NCBI GenBank assembly: GCA_012513795.1
Contig: JAAZBN010000077.1
Span: 1-40,018, forward strand
Source: Bacteroidales bacterium
GTDB taxonomy: Bacteria > Bacteroidota > Bacteroidia > Bacteroidales > VadinHA17
Reading direction: 5' to 3'
DNA length: 40,018 nt
A program made the translations under genes and the position numbers. A model generated the notes under the pieces. The model was not told the DNA's origin. It was given only the letters and a program-made list of their open reading frames with translations, and ran no database searches. Below, in pieces: positions 31,912 to 39,979 of this stretch; positions within the stretch are counted from its first letter, which is position 1; every line of letters starts with the position of its first letter.

Positions 31912-31945
31912 AAAAAAAAACTCTTCCGGAAAACGCGGAAGAGTT
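31912..31945 (-). terminator. Rho-independent terminator after the beta-barrel gene
   Basis: On the minus strand a perfect ten-pair stem (AACTCTTCCG at 31945-31936 with CGGAAGAGTT at 31928-31919) encloses a seven-base loop. It runs into a U-tract formed by the A-run at 31912-31920. It ends transcription of the gene at 31965-32582 before cls. Confidence 0.92.
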
Positions 31946-31964
31946 CTCTGTGATGTCTGAGAGA

Positions 31965-32582
31965 TCAGAACATCAAGCCAACATGTACAAGGATTGCTCC
32001 CGTTCTGTCGTCAAGATTAAATGTCTGGTCGCCAATCTCAATCTCATCCCCGAACTGGTTCAGGTTACCCTCATATCTCAGGTCAAAGGTGAGCCTTTTG
32101 AGCAGATCAATACCTACGCCTGCCTGGTAACCAAAGGTAGCCCTCTTGTAGGTGGCTCCCTCAATAATCTCTTTCGGATCAGTGATCATGACTGATGCAG
32201 CCGGACCGGCATTGAGTCTCAGCGGACCTACCTTTACTCCCAGGAGGACCGGAATATTGAGCTTGTTGAACTTCTGACTGTAAATTTCAGCTGCACCTCC
32301 GGCCTCCACATCCTCATAGGTTACGGAGTTGGTGGCTGTGGCAAGAAGAAGTTCCGGCTGGATATAAAATCCTGAAAAGGAAGCTCTCATGAAGACACCT
32401 CCCTGGAATCCCCACTCAGCATCCTTGGCATTCTGGAGAATAACATTAAAGTTTGTACCCTGGAAGGTCTGGTCGGTAAAAGTGAAGTCTGTACTTGCCC
32501 CTGCCTTGATCCCGAATTTAACCTGGGAATATAGCGGAGCCGCCAGAACCAGCGCAAGAATGATGACAATGAACTTTTTCAT
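31965..32582 (-). CDS. Outer-membrane beta-barrel protein (PorT-like family)
   Basis: A 205-residue porin-like protein. Residues 1-19 (MKKFIVIILALVLAAPLYS) are a signal peptide, followed by FGIKAGASTDFTF and alternating hydrophobic strands (GFYIQPELLLATA, LNIPVLLGVKVGPLRLNAGPAASVMI, FGYQAGVGIDLLKRLTFDLRYEGNL). It ends in a terminal aromatic residue (VGLMF), as expected for an outer-membrane barrel. It resembles the OMP_b-brl_2/PorT-like group common in Bacteroidota; individual functions are mostly unknown. It is monocistronic, with its own strong terminator. Whether it belongs to the type IX secretion machinery cannot be told from the sequence. Confidence 0.88.
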   Translation of the reverse strand: MKKFIVIILALVLAAPLYSQVKFGIKAGASTDFTFTDQTFQGTNFNVILQNAKDAEWGFQGGVFMRASFSGFYIQPELLLATATNSVTYEDVEAGGAAEIYSQKFNKLNIPVLLGVKVGPLRLNAGPAASVMITDPKEIIEGATYKRATFGYQAGVGIDLLKRLTFDLRYEGNLNQFGDEIEIGDQTFNLDDRTGAILVHVGLMF

Positions 32583-32677
32583 TTCTTTCAGTTTTAGTTA
32601 ATAGAACAGTAGTTGTTGTTCTGATTAACGCAATAAGTGGGCCAAAGGTTGCAGAGAACAGGTTAAAAGATGTTCTT

Positions 32678-33211
32678 TTAATGCTTTTTCCCGAGCTCGG
32701 AGAAGATAATTTCTTTCATTTTATCAAACTCCCCGCGCTCGAAGAGGCGGGTCAGAAAGATTATCTTGCCATTGCGGTCAATGATTACATTGCGTGTCAC
32801 GCCTGACTGCTTTTCGGCATATAAACCGAATATCTCCGCTCCGGGATCAAGGGCCAGAGGATATGTTATTTTCATGTCAGAAGCAAACTTACTGACCGTT
32901 GACAGTGGCTCATCACGGTCAATGCCAATGACAGCCAGCCCCTTTTGCTTACCGGGAAGCCATATCTCCTCCTCGATGAATGGCATCTCCCTGCGGCAGA
33001 CACTGCACCAGCTGGCTGTGAACTGCAGCATCACAACCCTGCCACGCAGCTCGGAGAGCCTGTAACTCCGTCCTCCCGCTTCATTGATGGTGAAGTCAGG
33101 CGCCGGATCTCCAACCTTTACCAGGTAGTTGTGTTCATAAACCTGCTGCCCGTTCAGCAGAGTAGTCAAAAATAACATTGTCAAGCCTGCGATAAGCCGG
33201 TATCTCTTCAT
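32678..33211 (-). CDS. TlpA-like thioredoxin-fold protein, exported
   Basis: The protein has a signal peptide or N-terminal anchor (MKRYRLIAGLTMLFLTTLLNG) and a thioredoxin-fold domain of the AhpC/TSA-TlpA group. VGDPAPDFTINEAGG is followed by FTASWCSVCRREMPF with the CxxC pair Cys69-Cys72, so a periplasmic thiol-disulfide role is likely. The later loop that usually carries cis-proline reads SGVTRNVIIDRNGKI, with Thr-Arg in place of Pro, which is more like peroxiredoxin-type loops. ATG 33211 is used as the start; the extension to 33277 adds 22 residues with no signal character. It is a single gene, followed upstream of its start by a 130-base gap to the zinc-ribbon gene in which I see nothing. 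Confidence 0.9.
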   Translation of the reverse strand: MKRYRLIAGLTMLFLTTLLNGQQVYEHNYLVKVGDPAPDFTINEAGGRSYRLSELRGRVVMLQFTASWCSVCRREMPFIEEEIWLPGKQKGLAVIGIDRDEPLSTVSKFASDMKITYPLALDPGAEIFGLYAEKQSGVTRNVIIDRNGKIIFLTRLFERGEFDKMKEIIFSELGKKH

Positions 33212-33341
33212 GGCCACTCTATTTAAGCCCCCAAACTTACAAAAAGCGGAGCATAATACTGATATGCGATATATCATACTGATTCAATGTCGCTGAAGTG
33301 CATATTTAGTGGTGTCATTCTTCCGGCACTCCGGATGATGG

Positions 33342-33719
33342 TCACTCTTCCTCCTCAACCATCTCAAGGTAGCTTCTGGATTTCTGCAGGTCAAGGTAAC
33401 CCTCTTCTGTCTCCATGAACCCATACTCAAAGCAGTAAGACCATCTGGCCCCCTCCCTCGTTTCAACAAGATGTGTAAAGAATGTAAAGTTGTAACCTTG
33501 GGCTATAAGGGCATCTCTGTGAATATGGTGATGACCGTCTTCATACAGGTCAGCCAGCACCTTCCGGTTGCGCCTCAGCTGTGAATGGACATTACGAACA
33601 TAATTGTTCTGATCTCTGTTAATGCGGTTATTGTAATTATTACGGCACTGGTCAGAACAGAATTTCTTGTCAGACCGTCCAAGGAGCCTGGCTCCGCAGT
33701 CAAGACATACTCTTTCCAC
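33342..33719 (-). CDS. Zinc-ribbon protein of unknown function
   Basis: A 125-residue cytoplasmic protein with an N-terminal CxxC...CxxxC cluster (C5, C8, C21, C25 in VCLDCGARL and FCSDQCRNNYNN). This is likely a structural zinc site of the kind found in nucleic-acid-binding proteins. The middle is basic (QLRRNRKVLADLYED) and has a His-rich stretch (DGHHHIHRD). The C-terminus is acidic and ends in EEEE-like residues. I recall comparable proteins across Bacteroidota but know no function. It is divergent from the single-stranded DNA-binding protein gene and shares a 196-base intergenic region with phased repeats, which is the only contextual hint toward DNA metabolism. Confidence 0.82.
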   Translation of the reverse strand: MERVCLDCGARLLGRSDKKFCSDQCRNNYNNRINRDQNNYVRNVHSQLRRNRKVLADLYEDGHHHIHRDALIAQGYNFTFFTHLVETREGARWSYCFEYGFMETEEGYLDLQKSRSYLEMVEEEE

Positions 33720-33795
33720 AACAGAATGTTTTCATAAAGATATAAAAACTTTAAGTTCAAACAGACCTTATCAGTCTGATTATTATTCTGAAAAG

Positions 33796-33832
33796 CGTTT
33801 ACAAACGGATATAAACGATTCCTAAACGGATA
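33796..33832. repeat. Phased AAACG repeats upstream of ssb
   Basis: AAACGGATA at 33803-33811, AAACGATT at 33813-33820 and AAACGGATA at 33824-33832 recur at 10- and 11-base spacing, i.e. one helical turn. An inverted copy, CGTTT at 33796-33800, makes CGTTTACAAACG a near-palindrome. They sit between the divergent zinc-ribbon and ssb genes, upstream of a near-consensus -7 box CAAATTTG (33871-33878). They may be an operator for one or both genes. Confidence 0.5.
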
Positions 33833-33915
33833 GAAATGTTTATTAACCGGATCAACCGCCGGTCATAGTGCAAATTTGTATCGTTAACAGCATTACTAAT
33901 TAAAAACAAAAGGTC

Positions 33916-34356
33916 ATGAATGGATTAAGAAACAAGGTACAACTGATCGGTCGTCTGGGTCAGGATCCGGAGGTCAAAACGCTTGAAAGCGGGAAGAAGG
34001 TTGCTCACTTCAATGTGGCAACCAAAGAGAGTTACAAAAATGCCGAGGGTACAAAAATTGATGAGACTACCTGGCACAGTATAGTTGCATGGAACGGCCT
34101 GGCAGAACTCTCCTCCAGGTTTCTCTCCAAGGGCCGCGAGGTATGCATTGAGGGTCGGATAGCCTACAGAAGCTATACCGACAAGACCGGTATTCAGAGG
34201 AATGTCACCGAGATAGTGGCCACTGACCTGGTCATGCTCAGTTCAGGGAACAGGTCTCGTGAGTTGATATCTGACGAGACGGATGTAACCAGTGTTGTTG
34301 AACCGGCAGCCGACAGTGACCCAGTGGGACGCATCGGCAAGAACCGGGGCAAATAG
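33916..34356 (+). CDS. ssb: Single-stranded DNA-binding protein without canonical acidic tip
   Basis: SSB coats single-stranded DNA in replication, recombination and repair. The OB-fold domain covers residues 1-115 (NKVQLIGRLGQDPEVK, KKVAHFNVATKESYKN, TTWHSIVAWNGLAELSSRFLSKG, VCIEGRIAYRSYTDKTGIQRNVTEIVA). The C-terminus is short and ends in PVGRIGKNRGK rather than the acidic DDDIPF-like tip that recruits partner proteins, and no frame of the following bases restores one. AAAAGG precedes the ATG. This is probably a secondary or Bacteroidota-specific SSB. It is divergent from the zinc-ribbon gene, and a strong hairpin lies 75 bases after the stop codon. Confidence 0.95.
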   Translation: MNGLRNKVQLIGRLGQDPEVKTLESGKKVAHFNVATKESYKNAEGTKIDETTWHSIVAWNGLAELSSRFLSKGREVCIEGRIAYRSYTDKTGIQRNVTEIVATDLVMLSSGNRSRELISDETDVTSVVEPAADSDPVGRIGKNRGK

Positions 34357-34431
34357 TACCGGGCAGGTGATCGTCAACGGCAGTAATGTGTGACCGAGGG
34401 GGCGGACAGAGGGGAATGAGTGTTTCGCTGG

Positions 34432-34458
34432 CAGGTCCCGGCAGAGTGCCGGGACCTG
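34432..34458. terminator. Strong hairpin between ssb and iorB, probable terminator
   Basis: A perfect 11-base GC-rich inverted repeat (CAGGTCCCGGC at 34432-34442 and GCCGGGACCTG at 34448-34458) encloses a 5-base loop AGAGT. It is followed on the plus strand by only TTTG, so the U-tract is weak. It lies between convergent genes ending at 34356 and 34517, so termination of either is the likely role. Confidence 0.6.
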
Positions 34459-34516
34459 TTTGCTCCCAGCATGTCAATCTGTTTATTCCCGGCAGAACAA
34501 GGCACAGGGTACCACC

Positions 34517-35092
34517 CTACCTGCCTGCGGCATCTCTGCCGGCACGCAATGCCTTGAGATTGACCTCAACAACCTCGTCGCCCTTGCGGCCAAAAATCTT
34601 TCTGACTGCACCCTCAAGCGCTGTAAATGGCATGGAGATAAATGAGGATGCTGCTCCGAGGATCACCATGTTGCCTGATCTTGATGAACCGAGATCCCTG
34701 GCTATATTGTCAGCATCAATAACAATGGTGTTACCGGCTTTCCCCAATTCAGTCATAACCTGTTCATTATCAGGATAATCAGGAATATTCACAAACGGGA
34801 CCGAGTTGGTCACCAGCCAGCCGCCGGAGGCAAGCCAGGGAAGATAACGAAGGGCTTCCATCGGTTCAACACTGATGATCAGATCCGCACCGCCATGCGG
34901 AATCAGGTCTGACCAAATCTCCCTGTCAGAGAGTCTCAGATGTGATTGCACATCACCTCCTCTCTGACTCATTCCATGCACCTCAGCCTGTTTGAGAAAT
35001 AGATTCTGTTCCACGGCAGCAAGCCCTATGGTGGCAGCAATGGAGAGGATACCCTGTCCTCCCACACCTGCCAGTATAATATCACACTTCAT
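34517..35092 (-). CDS. iorB: Indolepyruvate ferredoxin oxidoreductase, beta subunit
   Basis: With IorA this subunit oxidatively decarboxylates aryl pyruvates to aryl-acetyl-CoA, with electrons going to ferredoxin. The 2-oxoacid oxidoreductase gamma-type domain is clear: CDIILAGVGGQGILSIAATIG, KQAEVHGMSQRGGDVQSHLRL, ADLIISVEPMEALRYLPWL. Start ATG 35092 gives 191 residues, the usual length. It lies 1 base after the iorA stop codon, so the subunits are co-translated. The frame extends further upstream inside iorA but not with conserved sequence. The protein is cytoplasmic. Confidence 0.95.
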   Translation of the reverse strand: MKCDIILAGVGGQGILSIAATIGLAAVEQNLFLKQAEVHGMSQRGGDVQSHLRLSDREIWSDLIPHGGADLIISVEPMEALRYLPWLASGGWLVTNSVPFVNIPDYPDNEQVMTELGKAGNTIVIDADNIARDLGSSRSGNMVILGAASSFISMPFTALEGAVRKIFGRKGDEVVEVNLKALRAGRDAAGR

Positions 35093-35093
35093 A

Positions 35094-36713
35094 CTATTTT
35101 CCTGATTTGTTTTTATCAGCCGCTTCGGCCTTCTTTCTTCGTGATGCTGTCTGAATACACTCACGCCTGGCCAGGATTACCGAAAGACCCTTATGGTACA
35201 GCTCGGTCCGGATAATGGCTTTGTTTTCCTCATGATTTTTACGCAGGGGTACAATTACCTTAAGATGATGCGGATCAACCCCCAGCCCCAGGCAGATACT
35301 CTCAAGCCTGTCAGTGGCCTGTGACTTTTGCCCGCCGGTCATCCCGGTAGTTGAATTGTCTGAGATGATCAGTGTAATGGGCGAGTCTTTGATCACTGCG
35401 TCAAGCAGGCCTGTCATCCCGGAATGAGTAAAGGTGGAGTCACCAATTACTGCCACGGCCGGAAAGAGTCCGGCATCGGCAGCGCCGACAGCCATGGTAA
35501 CTGATGCTCCCATGTCTACGCATGAGTTGACCATGCTGTATGGAGGCAAAGCTCCCAGTGTATAGCATCCGATGTCGGAAAAAACCCTCCCCGGTCCTGC
35601 CTCTGTCATCACCTCCGCCAGGGCCGAGTAGAGGTCAGCATGCCCGCACCCCTTACAGAATGATGGAGGGCGCTGACGAACCACTGAAGGAACATCCTTG
35701 CCTGTCGAAGCCTCCAGGCCCAGTGCCGAGGCAACAATGGAGGGATTAAGCTCCCCGTCACGTGGAACGGTGCCATCCATACGGCCAAGAACAGTCACAT
35801 CCCTGTCCAGAAGCCCTCTCAGGTGCTCCTCGATTACGGGATAGCCTTCCTCAAGTACCAGCACCCTGTCACTCCTTGCCACAAGGGCCTCAACCTTATC
35901 CCTGTTAAGCGGATAAGATCCGACAGATAGAATACTGTACTCTCCTGATCTGTCACCTATATTCTCCATCAGATAGTTATAGGCGATGCCACAGGCAATG
36001 ATGCCCATCTCCCTTCCTCTTCCCTCAGTGAGCCTGTTGTTTCCTTCAATCACTGGATCATCATGCAGCTTCTCATACACACCGGTGAGCCTCCTGTACT
36101 GTTTTCTGGCTATAGCCGGCAACAGGACGAACTGCCTGGGATCGGAAGGGAGTGTGAGGCTGTTCTGCCCTGCCTTCTCCCTGGTTCTGACGGCTGACCT
36201 TGAATGAGCCAGGCGGGTAGTGATCCTGAAGAGCACCGGAAGCCTGTACTTCTCAGATAATGCAAACGCATCAAAAATCATGTCATAGGCTTCCTGCTGG
36301 TTCCGGGGTTCGAACACCGGCACCATGGCGAACCTGCCATAGAACCGGGAGTCCTGTTCATTCTGGGAGGAATGCATAGACGGGTCATCGGCGGCAACCA
36401 CCACAAGACCTCCGTTCACTCCCGTCACTGCCGAATTAATAAAGGCATCAGCTGCCACATTCAATCCAACGTGCTTCATGGCTACCATGGCTCTCTTGCC
36501 GGCATAGGACATACCCAGGGCTGCCTCCATGGCAGTCTTCTCATTGGATGACCATTCCCTGTGCACCCCGTCGGCAGCAGCCTGCCGGGAAACCTGGATG
36601 TACTCCATTATCTCCGTTGACGGCGTCCCCGGATAGGCATACATCCCGCTCAGACCGGCATCCAGGGCCGCCTGTGCAATGGCCTCATCTCCAAGTAATA
36701 AGAGCTTCTGCAT
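35094..36713 (-). CDS. iorA: Indolepyruvate oxidoreductase alpha subunit lacking the ferredoxin domain
   Basis: The TPP-binding alpha subunit of the aryl-pyruvate oxidoreductase. The N-terminal pyrimidine-binding domain (residues 1-170) has GMYAYPGTPSTEIMEYI and AMVAMKHVGLNVAADA. The TPP pyrophosphate-binding domain (about 345-520) has FCKGCGHADLY (352-362), GDSTFTHSG (424-432) and Asn453 in SDNSTTGMTGGQ. The protein ends at residue 539 with a short basic tail right after VILARRECIQTASRR. The C-terminal two-cluster ferredoxin domain that archaeal IorA carries at this point is missing, and iorB follows after 1 base. Electron transfer would need a separate ferredoxin or a different acceptor. 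Short IorA may be the norm in Bacteroidota; I could not check. Confidence 0.93.
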   Translation of the reverse strand: MQKLLLLGDEAIAQAALDAGLSGMYAYPGTPSTEIMEYIQVSRQAAADGVHREWSSNEKTAMEAALGMSYAGKRAMVAMKHVGLNVAADAFINSAVTGVNGGLVVVAADDPSMHSSQNEQDSRFYGRFAMVPVFEPRNQQEAYDMIFDAFALSEKYRLPVLFRITTRLAHSRSAVRTREKAGQNSLTLPSDPRQFVLLPAIARKQYRRLTGVYEKLHDDPVIEGNNRLTEGRGREMGIIACGIAYNYLMENIGDRSGEYSILSVGSYPLNRDKVEALVARSDRVLVLEEGYPVIEEHLRGLLDRDVTVLGRMDGTVPRDGELNPSIVASALGLEASTGKDVPSVVRQRPPSFCKGCGHADLYSALAEVMTEAGPGRVFSDIGCYTLGALPPYSMVNSCVDMGASVTMAVGAADAGLFPAVAVIGDSTFTHSGMTGLLDAVIKDSPITLIISDNSTTGMTGGQKSQATDRLESICLGLGVDPHHLKVIVPLRKNHEENKAIIRTELYHKGLSVILARRECIQTASRRKKAEAADKNKSGK

Positions 36714-36814
36714 ATATTTTTAGCTTTTTATATTTTCTGTTACGATGACAGTAAAGATGATTAAAGTTAAGTTAAAATCAAGAAGTAAATGTCATTATTG
36801 TTTACTTTACGTCA

Positions 36815-36822
36815 CAAAATTA
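36815..36822 (-). promoter_or_regulatory. -7 promoter box for iorA-iorB
   Basis: On the minus strand this reads TAATTTTG, a full match to TAnnTTTG. It would give a leader of about 95 bases before the iorA ATG at 36713. A closer partial match, TAACTTTA, lies near 36755-36765. Which is used cannot be decided by eye. Confidence 0.35.
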
Positions 36823-36829
36823 TCTGTCG

Positions 36830-37510
36830 TTGAAGAAGTTTTTGGTGATTTGTGTCATGCTGCTCTTTGCGTTCCTGTCAGTGAACGCTCAGAGTGGCGG
36901 AAAAAGGTATATCCAGATTGACGGACTAACTGCTAACGAAAATGGGTATATTGTTCCGGATGTCAGTATATATTCAAAGCATCTGCGCCGTGGGGCAGCA
37001 AGTGACCACCGTGGGATCTTTTCCATAATAAGCACTCCGGGTGATACCGTTTTCTTCAGCGCCATAGGCTTCAAATCAACCCTGCTGACAATACCTGTCA
37101 ATGCCTTGGGTGACCACTATACAACTGATGTTATAATGGTTACTGACACTATCCAGATAGGTGAAGTACTTGTTTTGCCATGGAAGACCTATTCGGAATT
37201 CAAGAGGGCAGTGCTTGAGAACAAACCCGTGGATCCTTTGATGGAGAACATGGAATACAATCTTGCCATGGTACAGCAACAGATATGGAGTGACTTGTCT
37301 CCCACCCCCGGCGAGGCTTACCGTTTTACCATACAACAGATTTCAAACGACCTCTATACCAGGGGACAGTTGCCTGCCAATAACCTGCTCAATCCCTTTG
37401 CCTGGCAGAAATTTGTCAAGGGTGTAAAGGATGGGATGCTGAAGAATGAGCCATCCAAAACCACCAGGGTAAAAAAGGCAAAGAAGCGCAAGAAAAAAAA
37501 GAGTGACTGA
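36830..37510 (+). CDS. Secreted carboxypeptidase-regulatory-like domain protein, TTG start
   Basis: The signal peptide (MKKFLVICVMLLFAFLSVNAQ) starts at a TTG codon; no ATG or GTG lies upstream in frame, and the next ATG (codon 10) falls inside the hydrophobic core, so TTG 36830 is the best start. Residues 25-105 resemble a carboxypeptidase D regulatory-like beta-sandwich (GYIVPDVSIYSKHLRRG, GIFSIISTPGDTVFFSAIGFKS). The following part (FKRAVLENKPVDPLMENMEYNLAMVQQQIW) is seen in Bacteroidota exported proteins of unknown role. The C-terminus is strongly basic (VKKAKKRKKKKSD). The stop overlaps the ATG of the TonB-dependent receptor by one base (TGATG), so they are translationally coupled and probably act together at the outer membrane. 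Confidence 0.8.
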   Translation: MKKFLVICVMLLFAFLSVNAQSGGKRYIQIDGLTANENGYIVPDVSIYSKHLRRGAASDHRGIFSIISTPGDTVFFSAIGFKSTLLTIPVNALGDHYTTDVIMVTDTIQIGEVLVLPWKTYSEFKRAVLENKPVDPLMENMEYNLAMVQQQIWSDLSPTPGEAYRFTIQQISNDLYTRGQLPANNLLNPFAWQKFVKGVKDGMLKNEPSKTTRVKKAKKRKKKKSD

Positions 37511-39933
37511 TGGCACGGTCATCATGGAAAATACTCCTTCCGGTTTTTATTTTTCTTTATATGTTCCCCAACATCCGCCTGACGGGGCAGGAGAGGATAG
37601 TCTCAGGAACTGTGACTGACACTGCCGGAGTTGCCATCCCTGCTGCTACCGTCTATCTGCCGGCATTGAACATAGGAACCGTAACCTCAGAGAATGGAAC
37701 CTTCAGCCTGACCTTTGACTATGACGGCAATGACAGTGTCATGGTTGTTTTCACCTGCATCGGGTACAGAAAACTGACCATTGCACTCGGCCCGAATCAG
37801 CCTGACAATCATGTCACAGTCAAGCTCCTTAACCAGGTTATTGTGATGGATGATGTGCGTGTTACAGCCACCCGGCAGGATAATATCACAGTGATTAACA
37901 TACCTGTAGTGGCCGGCGCCGTCATCCCATCCATAGCAGGGGGAGTGGAATCTGCAATTGTCACTCTTCCCGGTGTCTCTTCATTCAGTGAACTCAGCTC
38001 AGGATACTCGGTCAGGGGCGGAAGCTATGATGAGAACCTTGTCTATATCAATGATGTAGAGGTCTACCGGCCTTATCTTATCAGGACAGGCCAGCAGGAG
38101 GGGCTGAGCAGGATCAATCCGGACCTTACCAGTTCAGTGAACTTTTCACCCGGAGGGTTCAGTGCTGCTTACGGTGACCGTATGTCATCGGTACTTGACA
38201 TCACCTACCGTGAACCTGAGAAAAGGGAGGGATCGGTTTCTCTCAGCCTTCTTACATCGTCGGCTCATGCCGGAGTAAGAAGCAATGATGATCGTTTATG
38301 GTTCATTGCCGGGGCACGATATCGTTCCAATGCCATCCTGCTGGGAAGTCTTGATGACAGAGGCGCCTACAGTCCTCATTTTGCTGATTTGCAAGCCTTA
38401 GGTGGTTTTGAGCCTGACAGCCGGACCAGGCTGACACTCTCGCTTTGGGGTTCATCAAACATATACACTTTCGTTCCCAGGAGCCGGACTACCACCTTCG
38501 GCACATTTGAAAATGCCTATCGTCTGTATGCCTATTTTGAGGGAGGTGAAAGGGACAGGTACCACACCGGAGGCGGTGCCCTGACCCTGGATATCAAACA
38601 CAGTGACAGGCATGCCTCAAAGTTCATCCTCTCGTCATGGATTGCCGGTGAATACGAGAACTATGACATAAGGGGCGCTTACAGTCTGATGGCTCTTGAC
38701 AAGAATGAAGGAATGGAGAACAGGCCGGACACAACCCTTAATGCAGGGATAGGCAGCTGGCTGTCACACGCCCGAAACTCATACAGGAGCAGTGTAACGG
38801 CACTGTCATACAGGGGCAACGCCCTGGCAGGCAGTAATGGCCTGGAATGGGGTGTCACGGCCAGATACCGGAACTACGATTCCAACAGGAACGAATGGCT
38901 GCGGGTTGACTCTGCAGGGTTCACCCTTGGAGGCACGGGTGAGGGGCTGGCTCTGACAACAGTTACTGACCTTGCCGTCACCACCGGGAGCCTGACAGCT
39001 GAGGGATGGTTCATCAGCCGGACCGGTTTCCTGATTGCAGGAAGGAAAAGCGACCTCAATGCCGGCTTAAGAGCATCATATGATACATATGGTTCCGAGC
39101 TTCTTGTCTCACCGCGCGTATCTCTGAGGACTGCTCTCTCAGAGCGGCTTTCACTATATCTTGCGGCCGGCGCCTATCATCAGCCCCCCGCAGGACGTGA
39201 ACTGCTGACAGGCACCGATCCTGACGGGCAGCAACTCAGGGCACAGCGATCATGGCACCTAACGGCCGGTACCCGGTACGATTTCATTGCCTGGGAGAGA
39301 CCTTTCAGGTTCACAGCCGAAGCATGGGGAAAGAAGTTCAGCCGACAGGTGCCTTACCTGATAGACAATGTAAGGCTGGTCTATTACGGCGGCAATATTG
39401 CCAGAGGTTATTCAGCCGGAGTTGACCTCAGGGTCAACGGTGAATTCGTCCCCGGAGTAGAGTCATGGTTCAGCCTCTCATTCATGAAATCGGAGATGAT
39501 GATTCCCTCACTCTCAACGGATTGGTATCCCGCTCCCTTTGATCAGAGGGTGCACTTCAGCATCTTCTTCCAGGATTACCTGCCTGATCATCCCGATTTC
39601 CGGGCCCATATAAATATTGCTTTCGGCACGGGCCTGCCGACCTCGCCACCGGGGATGGAACAATGGGATATCTGGTTCAGGATGCCTCCCTACAGGCGAA
39701 TAGATATCGGATTCTCAAAGGTAATGATTGGAAGCTCTGCTAAAACAAAAGTGCCGTTCATGAAAGAACTGATCGCCGGCATTGAGATTTTCAATCTGGC
39801 TGATATGCGAAACACCATTTCATACACCTGGATCCGCACCGTCAGAAACAGCCAGGGAGAGAGCAGAGAATATGCCGTGCCCAACTATCTCACCAGAAGA
39901 AGCCTCAACCTGAAACTGACAGCACAATTCTGA
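37510..39933 (+). CDS. TonB-dependent outer-membrane receptor with N-terminal carboxypeptidase-like domain
   Basis: An 807-residue ligand-gated outer-membrane transporter. The signal peptide (about 1-27) is followed by a carboxypeptidase regulatory-like domain (30-110: VSGTVTDTAGVAIPAATVYLPA, GTVTSENGTFSLTFD). Next comes a plug domain (about 115-215: SGYSVRGGSYDENLVYINDVEVYRP, GFSAAYGDRMSSVLDI) and then the beta-barrel, ending in LNLKLTAQF with a terminal aromatic residue. There is no SusD partner downstream, so it belongs to the CarboxypepD-TonB group rather than a classical SusC/D pair. It is coupled to the upstream secreted protein by a 1-base overlap. The substrate is unknown; it presumably draws energy from a TonB system like the one at the left end of the window. 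Confidence 0.94.
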   Translation: MARSSWKILLPVFIFLYMFPNIRLTGQERIVSGTVTDTAGVAIPAATVYLPALNIGTVTSENGTFSLTFDYDGNDSVMVVFTCIGYRKLTIALGPNQPDNHVTVKLLNQVIVMDDVRVTATRQDNITVINIPVVAGAVIPSIAGGVESAIVTLPGVSSFSELSSGYSVRGGSYDENLVYINDVEVYRPYLIRTGQQEGLSRINPDLTSSVNFSPGGFSAAYGDRMSSVLDITYREPEKREGSVSLSLLTSSAHAGVRSNDDRLWFIAGARYRSNAILLGSLDDRGAYSPHFADLQALGGFEPDSRTRLTLSLWGSSNIYTFVPRSRTTTFGTFENAYRLYAYFEGGERDRYHTGGGALTLDIKHSDRHASKFILSSWIAGEYENYDIRGAYSLMALDKNEGMENRPDTTLNAGIGSWLSHARNSYRSSVTALSYRGNALAGSNGLEWGVTARYRNYDSNRNEWLRVDSAGFTLGGTGEGLALTTVTDLAVTTGSLTAEGWFISRTGFLIAGRKSDLNAGLRASYDTYGSELLVSPRVSLRTALSERLSLYLAAGAYHQPPAGRELLTGTDPDGQQLRAQRSWHLTAGTRYDFIAWERPFRFTAEAWGKKFSRQVPYLIDNVRLVYYGGNIARGYSAGVDLRVNGEFVPGVESWFSLSFMKSEMMIPSLSTDWYPAPFDQRVHFSIFFQDYLPDHPDFRAHINIAFGTGLPTSPPGMEQWDIWFRMPPYRRIDIGFSKVMIGSSAKTKVPFMKELIAGIEIFNLADMRNTISYTWIRTVRNSQGESREYAVPNYLTRRSLNLKLTAQF

Positions 39934-39979
39934 CGTATAAGGATGTCAGAGCAACATTTATTCTTAATTTCGTATCCTG

